Below are positions 10,409 to 18,748 of a stretch of DNA of 64,000 nucleotides, in pieces. Position 1 is the first letter of the stretch. The number at the start of each line of letters is the position of its first letter. The position numbers and the translations under genes are program-made. The stretch is taken from positions 1 to 64,000 of the forward strand of contig JAAYCI010000004.1 of assembly GCA_012729855.1 (NCBI GenBank), written 5' to 3'. This DNA is from Oscillospiraceae bacterium (lineage in GTDB: Bacteria; Bacillota; Clostridia; Oscillospirales; Ruminococcaceae). The notes beneath the pieces are model-generated. The model did no database searches and had not been told where the DNA came from. It saw only the letters and a list, made by a program, of their open reading frames with translations.

Positions 10409-11866
10409 TTACAGGGTAAGCGGCACGCCAACAATCGCGCTGGCGTCAATTACATCTGTAAAGCGTACCGGCTTTTCACTCAGTGTGGCCAGCGACTGTG
10501 GCGCGGGCACCCCGCTGAAAGCCTCCAGGGCGCGCACCGCTGCAAACTCATCCTCGGCCACCGGTTGGCCCAGCGCGCGCAACACGTCCCGGCTAAACTT
10601 ATAGGGGCTGGCGGTGGACAGCACCACCACCGGGCGGCCGTCGCCGGCGGGGGTTTCCCTGCACACACGCAACGCCACGGCGGTATGGGGGTCGGCCAGG
10701 TAGTGGTGCTCCTGGTACACTTGCCAAAGCTCATCGTACACAGCGGCTTCGTCGGCCCAGCCAGCCGAGAATGTCTCGCGGATGCGTTCCATCTGCTCCG
10801 CCGGCACCTGATAGCCGTCGTTTTCGGCCAGGTCGGCCATCCAGGCGCGCACGGTGGCATCGCTGCCACAGGTATGCCACAAAAGCCGCTCCAAATTGGA
10901 GGACACCACAATATCCATCGACGGTGAACTGGTTTTGTGGAAAGGCCGCTTGGCATTGTAGTGGCCGGCCTCCAAAAAGTCCGTCAATACGTTGTTCTTA
11001 TTCGATGCGCAAATCAGCCGGCCAATGGGCAGGCCCATGCCCTTGGCATACCACCCGGCCATGATGTCGCCAAAGTTGCCGGTGGGCACGCAGAAGTCTA
11101 TCAAATCGCCATAGCGGATGCGCTTTGCCTCGCAGAGCTTCAGGTAGCTGGTAACATAGTAAACCACCTGCGGCACCAGCCGCCCCCAGTTTATGGAGTT
11201 GGCGCTGGAGAGCTTCTTGTTCTTTGCGGCCAGCGCGGCGGCCAGCGCGGCGTCTACAAAGGCGGCTTTCACGCCCCGTTGGGCGTCGTCAAAGTTGCCA
11301 TGCACCCCGTAGGCGCCCACATTGCCGCCTTCCCGGGTCACCATCTGCAGCCGCTGCAGCTCGCTGGTGCCGTCTTCGGGGTAAAACACCGTGATTTTGG
11401 TGCCCGGCACATCCTGGAAGCCAGCCTGCGCCGCGCCGCCGGTATCGCCCGACGTGGCCACCAGCACCAGTGTTTCGCTGGTGTCGTTCAGCATGGTTTT
11501 GGCCTGTACCAGCAAGCGTGGCATCAGCTGCAGGGCATAATCTTTAAAGGCCGCCGTCGGCCCGTGCCACAGCTCCAGGCTGTAGAGGCTGTCGTCCAGC
11601 CGCACCAGCTCGCCCACCTTGCCGCCAAAGCCCGCGCCGTAGCTTTCGGCCAGGGCTTTTTGCAGGAAAGCCGCGTCGTAGTCAGTTAAAAACTGCTGCA
11701 GCACCTGCAGGGCGGTATCCGTGTAGCTCAGGCCCTGCAGGGCGGAAAAATCCATTTTGGGCAGGCTGGTGGGCACAAACAGCCCGCCGTCCGGCGCCAG
11801 GCCTGTCACAATGGCTTCGGCACTGGTGGCTTTGCGGGCATTGTCGCGTGTGCTGGTGTATTCCAT
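10409..11866 (-). CDS. thrC: threonine synthase
   Basis: A 485-residue PLP enzyme converting O-phosphohomoserine to threonine. The PLP-lysine motif is GPTAAFKDYALQ near residue 105. The phosphate-binding loop region ATSGDTGGAAQAG and the GVHGNFDDAQ motif of the long ThrC class follow. The frame runs on upstream through repeat copy B, but GGAGGGG just before the ATG at 11866 and the family N-terminus (YTSTRD) fix the start. No other threonine genes lie near. Confidence 0.95.
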   Translation of the reverse strand: MEYTSTRDNARKATSAEAIVTGLAPDGGLFVPTSLPKMDFSALQGLSYTDTALQVLQQFLTDYDAAFLQKALAESYGAGFGGKVGELVRLDDSLYSLELWHGPTAAFKDYALQLMPRLLVQAKTMLNDTSETLVLVATSGDTGGAAQAGFQDVPGTKITVFYPEDGTSELQRLQMVTREGGNVGAYGVHGNFDDAQRGVKAAFVDAALAAALAAKNKKLSSANSINWGRLVPQVVYYVTSYLKLCEAKRIRYGDLIDFCVPTGNFGDIMAGWYAKGMGLPIGRLICASNKNNVLTDFLEAGHYNAKRPFHKTSSPSMDIVVSSNLERLLWHTCGSDATVRAWMADLAENDGYQVPAEQMERIRETFSAGWADEAAVYDELWQVYQEHHYLADPHTAVALRVCRETPAGDGRPVVVLSTASPYKFSRDVLRALGQPVAEDEFAAVRALEAFSGVPAPQSLATLSEKPVRFTDVIDASAIVGVPLTL

Positions 11867-11903
11867 GGTCCCCTCCGAAAAATTAATTGCGAGAAACTTA
11901 CTA

Positions 11904-12127
11904 GATGGTGTTGACATGAGATGAAATGCGTTGGATTTGCGGCCAAAATTTTCGCAGTCCAAGGCGGACGATTGAGCAACCCTTGGTGGGTTGCGATTGA
12001 CTGGCGCCGCAGCGCTGTTTCGGAGCGCAACCGGGCAAAGCCCGGCGCTTGGCGCGAAAATGGACAACGCAGGAATGCGGAAGTTTTGGCCGCATAGACG
12101 TACCGTTGAACTCATGTCAACACCATC
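11904..12127. repeat. MITE-like element, copy B
   Basis: Perfect 17-bp terminal inverted repeats, GATGGTGTTGACATGAG at 11904-11920 and its complement at 12111-12127. Inside are CAAGGCG (11970 on) and the hairpin core GCAACCCTTGGTGGGTTGC, followed by a second small hairpin (CCGGGCAAAGCCCGG near 12030). It fills the 360-base gap between yraN and thrC. The TIR differs from the other copies while the core is shared. Confidence 0.65.
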
Positions 12128-12226
12128 CAATAATTCAGCCAAAAAATCGTGCAAAATTGCCTGTCGGCAGGCATAAGAATTATTGCCGGATGCACTTCCA
12201 AAAGCACAGCATGCAGCGCCCTCCAC

Positions 12227-12586
12227 TCACAGGCCGAACGCGTCCTCAATGCGATGGATAGCCGGCAGCCCGGCAGCGGGCAGCTCCACCTCCACCACAT
12301 CAAAACGGATAAAAGGCTCCCCCAGCTTGTGCTGCTGCAGATAGTGCTGTGCCGCCAGTATCAGCTTGCGCTGCTTATGGGCGTCTACCGCCTCGCGGCC
12401 GGAAACCCGCGCAGACGGGGCGCGGGTTTTCACTTCGGCAAACACCAGCAGGCCGTCTTTCTCCAGTATCAGGTCAAGCTCGCCGTGGCGGGTGCGGTAG
12501 TTGCTTTCCCGCAGGGTGTAGCCGTCTTGCGCATAGTGCTCGGCCGCCAGGGCCTCGCCCTGCGCACCCGTTTGCCGGCGGGTCAC
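12227..12586 (-). CDS. YraN/UPF0102 nuclease-fold protein
   Basis: A 119-residue protein of the UPF0102 family, normal length. The family signature is clear: GEALAAEHYAQDGY, then NYRTRHGELDLI, then FAEVKTRAP, the E-x-K of a restriction-endonuclease-like fold. Its role is unclear but it often neighbours rnhB, as here, with a 4-base overlap to the rnhB stop. It is the last gene of the lepB-rbgA-rnhB-yraN run. Confidence 0.9.
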   Translation of the reverse strand: MTRRQTGAQGEALAAEHYAQDGYTLRESNYRTRHGELDLILEKDGLLVFAEVKTRAPSARVSGREAVDAHKQRKLILAAQHYLQQHKLGEPFIRFDVVEVELPAAGLPAIHRIEDAFGL

Positions 12587-13206
12587 GCCAGGCCCCTTTT
12601 CTTCAAAAAGCTTTTGCGGTAAAAAGGCTGCAGGCCGTGCTGCTCCAACAATTCATAGTGCAGCTTGGTGGGGTAGCCCTTGTGCTGGGCCAGCGCGTAT
12701 TGGGGGTACTGCTTATCCAGTTCCACCATGTGGCGGTCGCGCGTTACCTTGGCCAGCACCGATGCCGCCGCGATGCACGCCGACTGCGCGTCCCCCTTGG
12801 TAACAGCCACACAACGCTGCGGCAGCCGAGGGGTCTTGTCGCCATCCACCAGCACGCAATCTGGTGTGGTGGCCAGCCCTTCTACCGCCAGCCGCATGCC
12901 CAGCAACGTGGCCTGTAATATGTTCAGTTCATCTATCTGCCGGGGCGGCACCAGTACCACCTGCCAGGCGATAGCCGTCTCGGTGATACGCTGGTACAGC
13001 GCCTCCCGGCGGGCTTCGTTCAGCTTTTTGGAGTCATCCAGCCCTTCCAGCAGCGTATCAGGGTCCAGTATCACCGCGGCCACCGCCACCGGCCCGCACA
13101 GCGGCCCGCGGCCGGCTTCGTCCACGCCGCACAGCCGCGGCGCTTCGGCCCGCCACTCGGCGTCGAACTGGTAAAGCCGCCGGGGGTCACTCGGTTGTTT
13201 TGCCAT
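12583..13206 (-). CDS. rnhB: ribonuclease HII
   Basis: A 207-residue enzyme that cuts the RNA strand of RNA-DNA hybrids and removes misincorporated ribonucleotides. The catalytic DE pair is in CGVDEAGRGPL near residue 25. Further active-site regions are LDDSKKLNE and LVDGDK. The start at 13206 has GGAGGAG seven bases upstream and overlaps the end of rbgA by 20 bases. Confidence 0.95.
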   Translation of the reverse strand: MAKQPSDPRRLYQFDAEWRAEAPRLCGVDEAGRGPLCGPVAVAAVILDPDTLLEGLDDSKKLNEARREALYQRITETAIAWQVVLVPPRQIDELNILQATLLGMRLAVEGLATTPDCVLVDGDKTPRLPQRCVAVTKGDAQSACIAAASVLAKVTRDRHMVELDKQYPQYALAQHKGYPTKLHYELLEQHGLQPFYRKSFLKKRGLA

Positions 13207-14086
13207 CGGCCATCTCCTCCGGTGTTTCCAGCGATACCCTGCCCAGCTTGCCGCCGCGGAACTCATCGAGCACCACAATGGCCGCACGGTGGGTATCTAC
13301 CTCGCCGCCGCCCATCAGCATGCCGCGCCGGCGGCCCACGGCCTCCAGTATCTGCCAGCCCTCGCCGGCAAGATCGTCTTCTGTCAGCTTGAAGCGGGCG
13401 TTCAGCTCTTTGGCGTAGCGCTCACCCAACTGTGCCAGCAGGCCGGCCGCAATCTCCTCGGTGTCCAAAAGCTTGTCGGGGATGGAGCCGATGAGCGCCA
13501 GGTTCACCGCGGTGTGGGCATCGTCAAAGCGCTTCCACAGCACGCCCGGCATGTCCATCAGCTCATACGCGCCGGCGCTTATCCACTGCTCGCCCCGGGT
13601 AACACCCGGGCGGTCGGCCGCCTTGGCGCGCGCGCCGCCGGCCCAGTTGTTTATAAAGGTAGACTTCCCCACGTTGGGAATACCGGTCACCATCAGGCGG
13701 GTTTTGGCGCCCTGCATGCCCTTGCGCTCCCGTTTGGCAAACAGCGCGCCCAGCGCGCCCTCCACCGCCTGCCTGGCCTTGGCGGAGGACCCCTTGGCCT
13801 TGCTGTTTATCGCCACGCAGCCCATCTCCTCGCCGGTGAAAAAGCGCAGCCACCGCGCGGTGACGGCTTCGTCGGCAAGGTCGGCCTTGTTCATCACATA
13901 CAGGCGCGGCTTGCCTCCAGAAAGCGCCTGCAGCTCGGGGTTCAGGCTGGCGTGGGGCATGCGGGCGTCCAGCAGCTGCACTACGGCGTCCACCTGGGGC
14001 AGCTTTTCCTTCGCTCTGCGCAACGTGCGCGTCATATGCCCGGGAAACCACTGGATGGGCGCGCGGTTGGGCTTTTCTCCGCTCAC
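13187..14086 (-). CDS. rbgA: ribosome biogenesis GTPase RbgA (YlqF)
   Basis: A 299-residue circularly permuted GTPase acting in late 50S assembly. The N-terminal WFPGHM signature is at about residue 12. The G motifs come in permuted order: G4 MNKADL, then G1 GIPNVGKST, then G3 DMPGVLW. It overlaps lepB by four bases at one end and rnhB at the other. The lepB-rbgA-rnhB order is common in Bacillota. Confidence 0.95.
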   Translation of the reverse strand: MSGEKPNRAPIQWFPGHMTRTLRRAKEKLPQVDAVVQLLDARMPHASLNPELQALSGGKPRLYVMNKADLADEAVTARWLRFFTGEEMGCVAINSKAKGSSAKARQAVEGALGALFAKRERKGMQGAKTRLMVTGIPNVGKSTFINNWAGGARAKAADRPGVTRGEQWISAGAYELMDMPGVLWKRFDDAHTAVNLALIGSIPDKLLDTEEIAAGLLAQLGERYAKELNARFKLTEDDLAGEGWQILEAVGRRRGMLMGGGEVDTHRAAIVVLDEFRGGKLGRVSLETPEEMADGKTTE

Positions 14087-14622
14087 GAGATAAGCCCGAA
14101 CTTATTGATGGGGAAAATGCGTAAAATCACTTCGCCCAAAATGTCCCGCTCGTCAATATAGCCAATCTCGCTGTGGCGGCTGTCTATGGAATACATGCGG
14201 TTGTCGCCCATCAAAAACACCTTGCCCTCGGGCACCACCACCGGGAACTCAATGTCGTACTGGCGGCGGGTCAGGTCGTTGATGTAGGGCTCGTCCAGCA
14301 GCTGGTCGTTCACAAACACGTCGCCGGTCTCAAAGTCGATGTCTATGACGTCCCCCTCCAGGCCGATCACCCGTTTCACCAGCGGGGCGCCGTAGTTGGT
14401 GTATCCGTCCACTACCACCACATCCCCGTGCTGTGGGGTATAGGCAATGCTGCGTATTAAAAGCTGCTCGCCATTGTCCAGCGTGGGCACCATGGAAAGG
14501 CCGTCCACGTTCACGGTGCGCACAATAAACAGCAGCACCACCAGCACGATGGCCAGCGCAAAAATCAAAGCATCGAACCATTCCAGCACGGCGGTATTCC
14601 GCTCCCGCTGTTTTTGTTCCAT
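14083..14622 (-). CDS. lepB: signal peptidase I
   Basis: A membrane serine protease of about 179 residues that removes signal peptides. One N-terminal membrane segment (about 10-32) is followed by the nucleophile serine in GLSMVPTLDNG, the general-base lysine in PLVKRVIGLEGD, and the GDNR box (LMGDNRMYSIDSR). An in-frame GTG lies five codons upstream at 14637; neither start has a clear ribosome-binding site, and the ATG is preferred. Overlaps rbgA by four bases. Confidence 0.93.
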   Translation of the reverse strand: MEQKQRERNTAVLEWFDALIFALAIVLVVLLFIVRTVNVDGLSMVPTLDNGEQLLIRSIAYTPQHGDVVVVDGYTNYGAPLVKRVIGLEGDVIDIDFETGDVFVNDQLLDEPYINDLTRRQYDIEFPVVVPEGKVFLMGDNRMYSIDSRHSEIGYIDERDILGEVILRIFPINKFGLIS

Positions 14623-14670
14623 ACCCGGCACACCCACTTTCCATTTGCTTGCAACAGCTTATATAATAAA

Positions 14671-14697
14671 GAAAAAGGGGGCAATTGTATTGCCCCC
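14671..14697 (-). terminator. rplS terminator
   Basis: On the minus strand GGGGGCAA/TTGCCCCC (8-bp stem, 5-base loop) followed by TTTTTC, just past the rplS stop. A textbook intrinsic terminator separating rplS from lepB. Confidence 0.88.
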
Positions 14698-14706
14698 TGC
14701 GGTAGG

Positions 14707-15048
14707 TTACAGCTTTTGTTTGACCTTGGCAGCCTTGCCGGTGCGCTGCCGCAGATAGTACAGCTTTGCCCGGCGCACCTTGCCTTTGCGCACCACTTCC
14801 ACTTTTTCCACGAAGGGGGAATGGATGGGAAAGACGCGCTCTACGCCCACGCCGTAGGAAAAGCGGCGCACGGTGAAGGTCTCGGAAATGCCGCCGTGCT
14901 TTTGGGCAATCACCGTTCCTTCAAACACCTGGATACGTTCACGCTCGCCTTCCTTGATACGTACCGAGACACGCACGGTGTCACCAATGTGGAAGGTGGG
15001 CAGCTCGGGTTTCAGCGAGCTTTCGGAAATAATCTTCAGCGGGTCCAT
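14707..15048 (-). CDS. rplS: 50S ribosomal protein L19
   Basis: A 113-residue protein that sits at the 30S-50S interface. Family blocks are visible: [26 protein letters not shown], and the C-terminal [12 protein letters not shown]. The frame opens three codons earlier with TTG, but GGAGG is ten bases before the ATG and only one base before the TTG, so the ATG at 15048 is taken. It has its own terminator. Confidence 0.97.
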   Translation of the reverse strand: MDPLKIISESSLKPELPTFHIGDTVRVSVRIKEGERERIQVFEGTVIAQKHGGISETFTVRRFSYGVGVERVFPIHSPFVEKVEVVRKGKVRRAKLYYLRQRTGKAAKVKQKL

Positions 15049-15165
15049 GGTTGGCAATCCTCCATTTTTTTATTGAACATTCATGCCCGGGAAAAGGCCC
15101 GGCAGAGGACTGTCCGTTTCATGCGATGCATAACCCTGCTGGTGGAGCCAGCAGACACCAACGCC
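15049..15165 (-). ncRNA. possible rplS leader RNA
   Basis: About 110 bases upstream of rplS hold a 7-bp hairpin (CTGCTGG/CCAGCAG at 15136-15154) and GC-rich pairing around CCGGGC. Autoregulatory L19 leaders are known in Bacillota. The match here is by position only; no consensus could be checked. Confidence 0.3.
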
Positions 15166-15180
15166 TAAACATAGTAGCAC

Positions 15181-15207
15181 AAACCCCCTTTTTATGCAAG
15201 GGGGTTT
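15181..15207. terminator. hairpin between phosphotriesterase gene and rplS
   Basis: AAACCCCCTT/AAGGGGGTTT with a short T/A loop. The T-run (ATTTTTAT) follows on the plus strand, whereas the nearby gene that ends here is on the minus strand, so direction is uncertain. Confidence 0.4.
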
Positions 15208-15259
15208 GGCATTTTTATCTGCTTATTCTGCACGCAGCCGCATGTATGCGTCCAAATGC

Positions 15260-16245
15260 TTATTCGCCGTAAAAAGCCGCGGGGTTTTCATACAGCATGT
15301 GGTGCAGCTGGTCTTCCGTCACGCCGCGTTTGCGCAGTTCGGGCAGCACATAGTCCCCCATGCTTTCCCATTTCTGCTTCCCAATCAGCGGCGCCAGGCG
15401 TTCCAGCGCTTCAGCCCAAGACCGCCCCAGCCAATGCTGCACCTTGTCAAAGCTCAACATGATTTTATCGCCGTACCCGTCTTTCAGCAGCTGGGTCAGG
15501 CACCGGAAACGTTCGTCGTCGGTGGGCATACCCATCATTTCAAGGTCCTGCGTTATGCGGTCAAACGCCACGTAAAAGCCTTTTTCCAGCACCTTCCTCT
15601 GCACATCCACATCGGTGCAGCCGCAAAAGTGCCCTATTTGCACCTGGCGGGGGTTCACCTTATGCTCCAGGAAAAAATCGGCCTGTTCAATCAGGCAGGT
15701 GCCCGCTGTTGTGTGGGTAATGATACGCACGCCGGGGTCTTCGCCCGCCAGGCGGCGCGGAAGAAGTTCTGCTCGTAAGGGGTAATCTCTCCGTGGCTGC
15801 TGGCCAGCTTGATGACGCCGGCCTTAATGCCGGTTTTGGCCACACCCTCGTAAAGTTCCCGCTTCATCATTTGGTAGATCTCGTCTTCCACATTGTAGCC
15901 CACGCCTGCCCTGAACATAAAATAGGCCGGCGCGCCCTCGCCCTGGTAATAATAGCCGGTGCTGCAAATCACGTTCAGGCCGGTGGCAATGGAAAGGTCT
16001 TTCAGCAGCTCCACATCGCGCCCGCACTCGTTGGCGGTGGCATCCACTATGGTGCTTATCCCCTGGGCCTTGATTCTTCCGGCAACCTCAACCATTTCAG
16101 CCGTTAACGCATCACGGTCAAACGCATCATAGCTGATGTCGCCCGCATAGCCTGGGTAGCCGAACACAAAGTGCTCGTGTGCCAGAACGCCACCCAACAC
16201 GTCGGACGAAACAGGCCCTGTAACTGTGTTGGTCATTCCGCTCAT
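15260..16245 (-). pseudogene. phosphotriesterase-family hydrolase, frameshifted
   Basis: Two overlapping frames together make one complete phosphotriesterase-like TIM barrel of about 325 residues. The first frame (start 16245, GGGAGG seven bases upstream) carries the HxH metal motif in LAHEHFVF and the bridging lysine region GVIKLASS. The second frame carries ITHTTAG (His), QIGHFCG (His) and MLSFDKVQHW (Asp). All expected metal ligands are present, but the frame changes by one base near 15745-15757, after FFRAA and before LAGEDPGV. It could be a recent mutation or a base-calling slip in a GC-rich run. Substrate unknown; lactonase activity is common in this family. Confidence 0.85.
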
Positions 16246-16355
16246 CTTGCAACCTCCCTTTTTTATATTCGCTTCGCGCGAACTCCCGACTGTTTTGGAG
16301 TTCACGTTGGAACATCACCCTTTCTCTACTTCTGGCCGCATAATAGCGGTTGTCA

Positions 16356-17666
16356 TCAACGCTCAAACGGGTTGTCGGCGCTTACCTGGGTGCAGCCCGT
16401 GCCGCGCACCCACAGCACGTGGCAAGCCCCTTCGCCAAATACATTTTCCAGTGCGGCGCGGTAGTCGTCCAGCAGGTCGTCGGGCACAAAGGCCTGGATG
16501 GTACCGGCAAACCCCCCACCCTGCAGCCGCCAGGCGCCCCTGCCGTTTAGCACCGTTTGCGACAGTGCCAGGGCGACGGGCAAATCCTGCTGTTCCGGGC
16601 TACCGGGGCTATAGGCGTTCTGGTTGTACTCAAAGGACGAGTGCCCGCACTCTACCACCTTCTGTAAAAAAACCTCCATATCGCCCCGGGTGATGGCACG
16701 GGCCATGGCCTTAACGCGGTCGCACTCGGCATAAAAGTGCAGGGCCCGCAGCACGGCGCGGTCGCCCTCGGCGGCGCGCACCTGCGGCAGGGCTTTCATC
16801 AGGTCGTCCTGTGGCAGCTCCCGCAGTACGTTTTTGCCAAAGTAGCCGGCCACACTTTCCATCTCGCGGCGAATGGCCGCGTAGTCGCCGGTAAGGTTTG
16901 CGTGGTTGCCGCGGGTGTCGGTAATCACCAGCGCAAAGCCCGCCTTGGCAAGGTCGAAGGGCAGCTTCTCCACCACCGGGTTTCGGGGGTCCTTCAGGTC
17001 TATGGTGATGGCGCTGCCCACCGCGCAGGCGGTCTGGTCCATCAGGCCGGAGGGCTTGCCGAAAAAGTTGTTCTCCGCCCCCTGCCCGATAAGACCCAGC
17101 TGCACCGGCGAAAAACGGTTGTGGTTGTACAGCCCGTTCAGCACAGCACCCATGCATACCTCAAATGCCGCCGAGCTGGACAGCCCGCTGCCCGGCAGCA
17201 CGTTGGAGGTGGTGTAGGCGTCGAACCCGCCCACCACACCGCCCCGCTGGGCGATGCCGGCCGCCACGCCGCGTATCAGCCCGGCCGAACGGCCAGACTC
17301 TTCGATGACCGGCTGCAGCTGCGACAGGTCTACTGTATCCAGGCCCGGAAAGCCCTGCGAGCGCACCCGCGCGATATTCTCGGCATTTTTGGCCACCACC
17401 GCAATGATGTCCAGGTTCACCGCCGCCGCCAGCACAATGCCGTGGTTGTGGTCGGTGTGGTTGCCGCCAATCTCGGTGCGGCCCGGCACCGAAAACAACT
17501 CCAGCTCCCGCCCGCTTTCGTAGGTAGCCTCAAACTGGTAGATTGCCTCTGTGTAGCGCTGGCGCTGGGCGGCTATCTGTTCCGGTTTGGGCCCGTAAAG
17601 CACCCGGAAAACCGGGTCATAATCGCCATTTCGGATATCGAGGATCAATTTGCCGGCTATCGGCAT
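16356..17666 (-). CDS. galK: galactokinase (GHMP kinase)
   Basis: A 436-residue cytosolic kinase that phosphorylates galactose in the Leloir pathway. The sugar-binding signature reads GRTEIGGNHTDHNHG near residue 55, the GHMP ATP loop is VLPGSGLSSSAAFE, and the C-terminal motif is LQGGGFAGTIQAFV. It is longer than the 380-residue enterobacterial enzyme, as in several clostridial forms. GGAGG lies eight or so bases before the ATG at 17666. It is divergent from an AraC regulator, a plausible controller. No galT or galE is nearby. Confidence 0.9.
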   Translation of the reverse strand: MPIAGKLILDIRNGDYDPVFRVLYGPKPEQIAAQRQRYTEAIYQFEATYESGRELELFSVPGRTEIGGNHTDHNHGIVLAAAVNLDIIAVVAKNAENIARVRSQGFPGLDTVDLSQLQPVIEESGRSAGLIRGVAAGIAQRGGVVGGFDAYTTSNVLPGSGLSSSAAFEVCMGAVLNGLYNHNRFSPVQLGLIGQGAENNFFGKPSGLMDQTACAVGSAITIDLKDPRNPVVEKLPFDLAKAGFALVITDTRGNHANLTGDYAAIRREMESVAGYFGKNVLRELPQDDLMKALPQVRAAEGDRAVLRALHFYAECDRVKAMARAITRGDMEVFLQKVVECGHSSFEYNQNAYSPGSPEQQDLPVALALSQTVLNGRGAWRLQGGGFAGTIQAFVPDDLLDDYRAALENVFGEGACHVLWVRGTGCTQVSADNPFER

Positions 17667-17691
17667 GGCCACCACCTCCGCTCTACTTATT

Positions 17692-17719
17692 ATTATATCG
17701 CATTTTGTTGCGATGTAAA
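17692..17719 (-). promoter_or_regulatory. galK promoter with palindromic operator
   Basis: On the minus strand TTTACA (17714-17719), a 16-base spacer, TATAAT (17692-17697). The spacer is itself a palindrome: ATCGCA-N6-TGCGAT at 17697-17714. A repressor or activator bound there would control galK directly. Confidence 0.65.
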
Positions 17720-17917
17720 GCCGAAAGCTGTCATGTTCACACACTGTTCTTTCTCGGGCGCCACAAGGGCGGGGCAGCTGTTTTATATGGATTTTTGCCG
17801 GCCTGCCTGCTATAATAGTTGAGATATATAATCCGGTTAAATTTATGAACGGCGTGCTGCACCCTTCATACACTATTTTTCTCCCCACAAATATGGGGAC
17901 GCAAAGGACTGTTTTAT

Positions 17918-18748
17918 TTGAAAGAACCGCTGATGAGCGCCATACCGCCAGCACCCCACGCGGCCGGGCTGGACATCCACCACTGCGGGCTGGAGCAGTG
18001 CCTTGCGGGCCACAGCTGGGGCCCCGGCATCCGCGACCATTTTTTGCTGCATTTTGTGCTTTCCGGCGCCGGGTATGTTACGCTGGATGACGCAGAGTAT
18101 GCCATTGCCGGTGGGGACTTGTTTTTGGCACACCCCGGGCGGCGGGTGCGGCATACCGCCCACCAGGACGACCCCTGGGCTTACTACTGGGTGGCTTTCA
18201 GCGGTGCGCAGGCCGGCGGCCTGGCCGGTTGCCTGCCTTTTACGCCCGACACCCCGGTATACCACACCGCCCACCCGGGGCCCCTGCGCGACGCGCTGCA
18301 GGCATTGTGCGACGGCCACGGCACCCGGGCCCACCATGGGGCCCGCAGCGCCGGGCTGTTTTGCCTGTTTGTGGCGCTGCTGCTGGAGGAAATTGCCATT
18401 GCCGAAAAGGACGCCGGGCAGCCAGAACCGTATCTGGAAAAAGCGGTCCGCTTTATCCACTTCAACTACGCCCGCGATATCACCGTGGACGACATTGCCA
18501 AGGCGGCGGGCCTCAGCCGCAGCCACCTGTACCGCCTGTTCATGACGGCGTTCGGCTACCCGCCCATCACCTACCTTACCAACTGGCGGGTGCAAAAGGC
18601 CTGCCAGCTTATTGAGAGCACCTCCCTCTCCATGTCGGAGATCGCCTGCTCGGTGGGCTTTTCCGACCAGTTCTATTTTTCCCGGGTTTTTAAAAAGGCG
18701 GTGGGCATGCCCCCAAGCCGCTACCTGCAAGCCCGGGGGGAACCCTGA
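17918..18748 (+). CDS. AraC-family transcriptional regulator
   Basis: A 276-residue regulator with an N-terminal cupin-type sensor (about 20-120, HFVLSGAGYVTLDD and GDLFLAHPG) and two C-terminal helix-turn-helix units (about 175-270, AKAAGLSRSHLYRLF and IACSVGFSDQFYFSRVFKK). This is the layout of sugar-responsive AraC/MelR-type activators. The TTG at 17918 has AAAGGA nine bases upstream; the ATG at 17933 is the alternative start. A TATAAT at 17811-17816 may be its -10 box. It is divergent from galK and overlaps rlmD (TGATG). Confidence 0.88.
   Translation: MKEPLMSAIPPAPHAAGLDIHHCGLEQCLAGHSWGPGIRDHFLLHFVLSGAGYVTLDDAEYAIAGGDLFLAHPGRRVRHTAHQDDPWAYYWVAFSGAQAGGLAGCLPFTPDTPVYHTAHPGPLRDALQALCDGHGTRAHHGARSAGLFCLFVALLLEEIAIAEKDAGQPEPYLEKAVRFIHFNYARDITVDDIAKAAGLSRSHLYRLFMTAFGYPPITYLTNWRVQKACQLIESTSLSMSEIACSVGFSDQFYFSRVFKKAVGMPPSRYLQARGEP

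Noticed and set aside
11867-12226. N-terminal extension of thrC through the upstream region
   Set aside because: The frame stays open through repeat copy B, but the ribosome-binding site and family N-terminus place the start at 11866.
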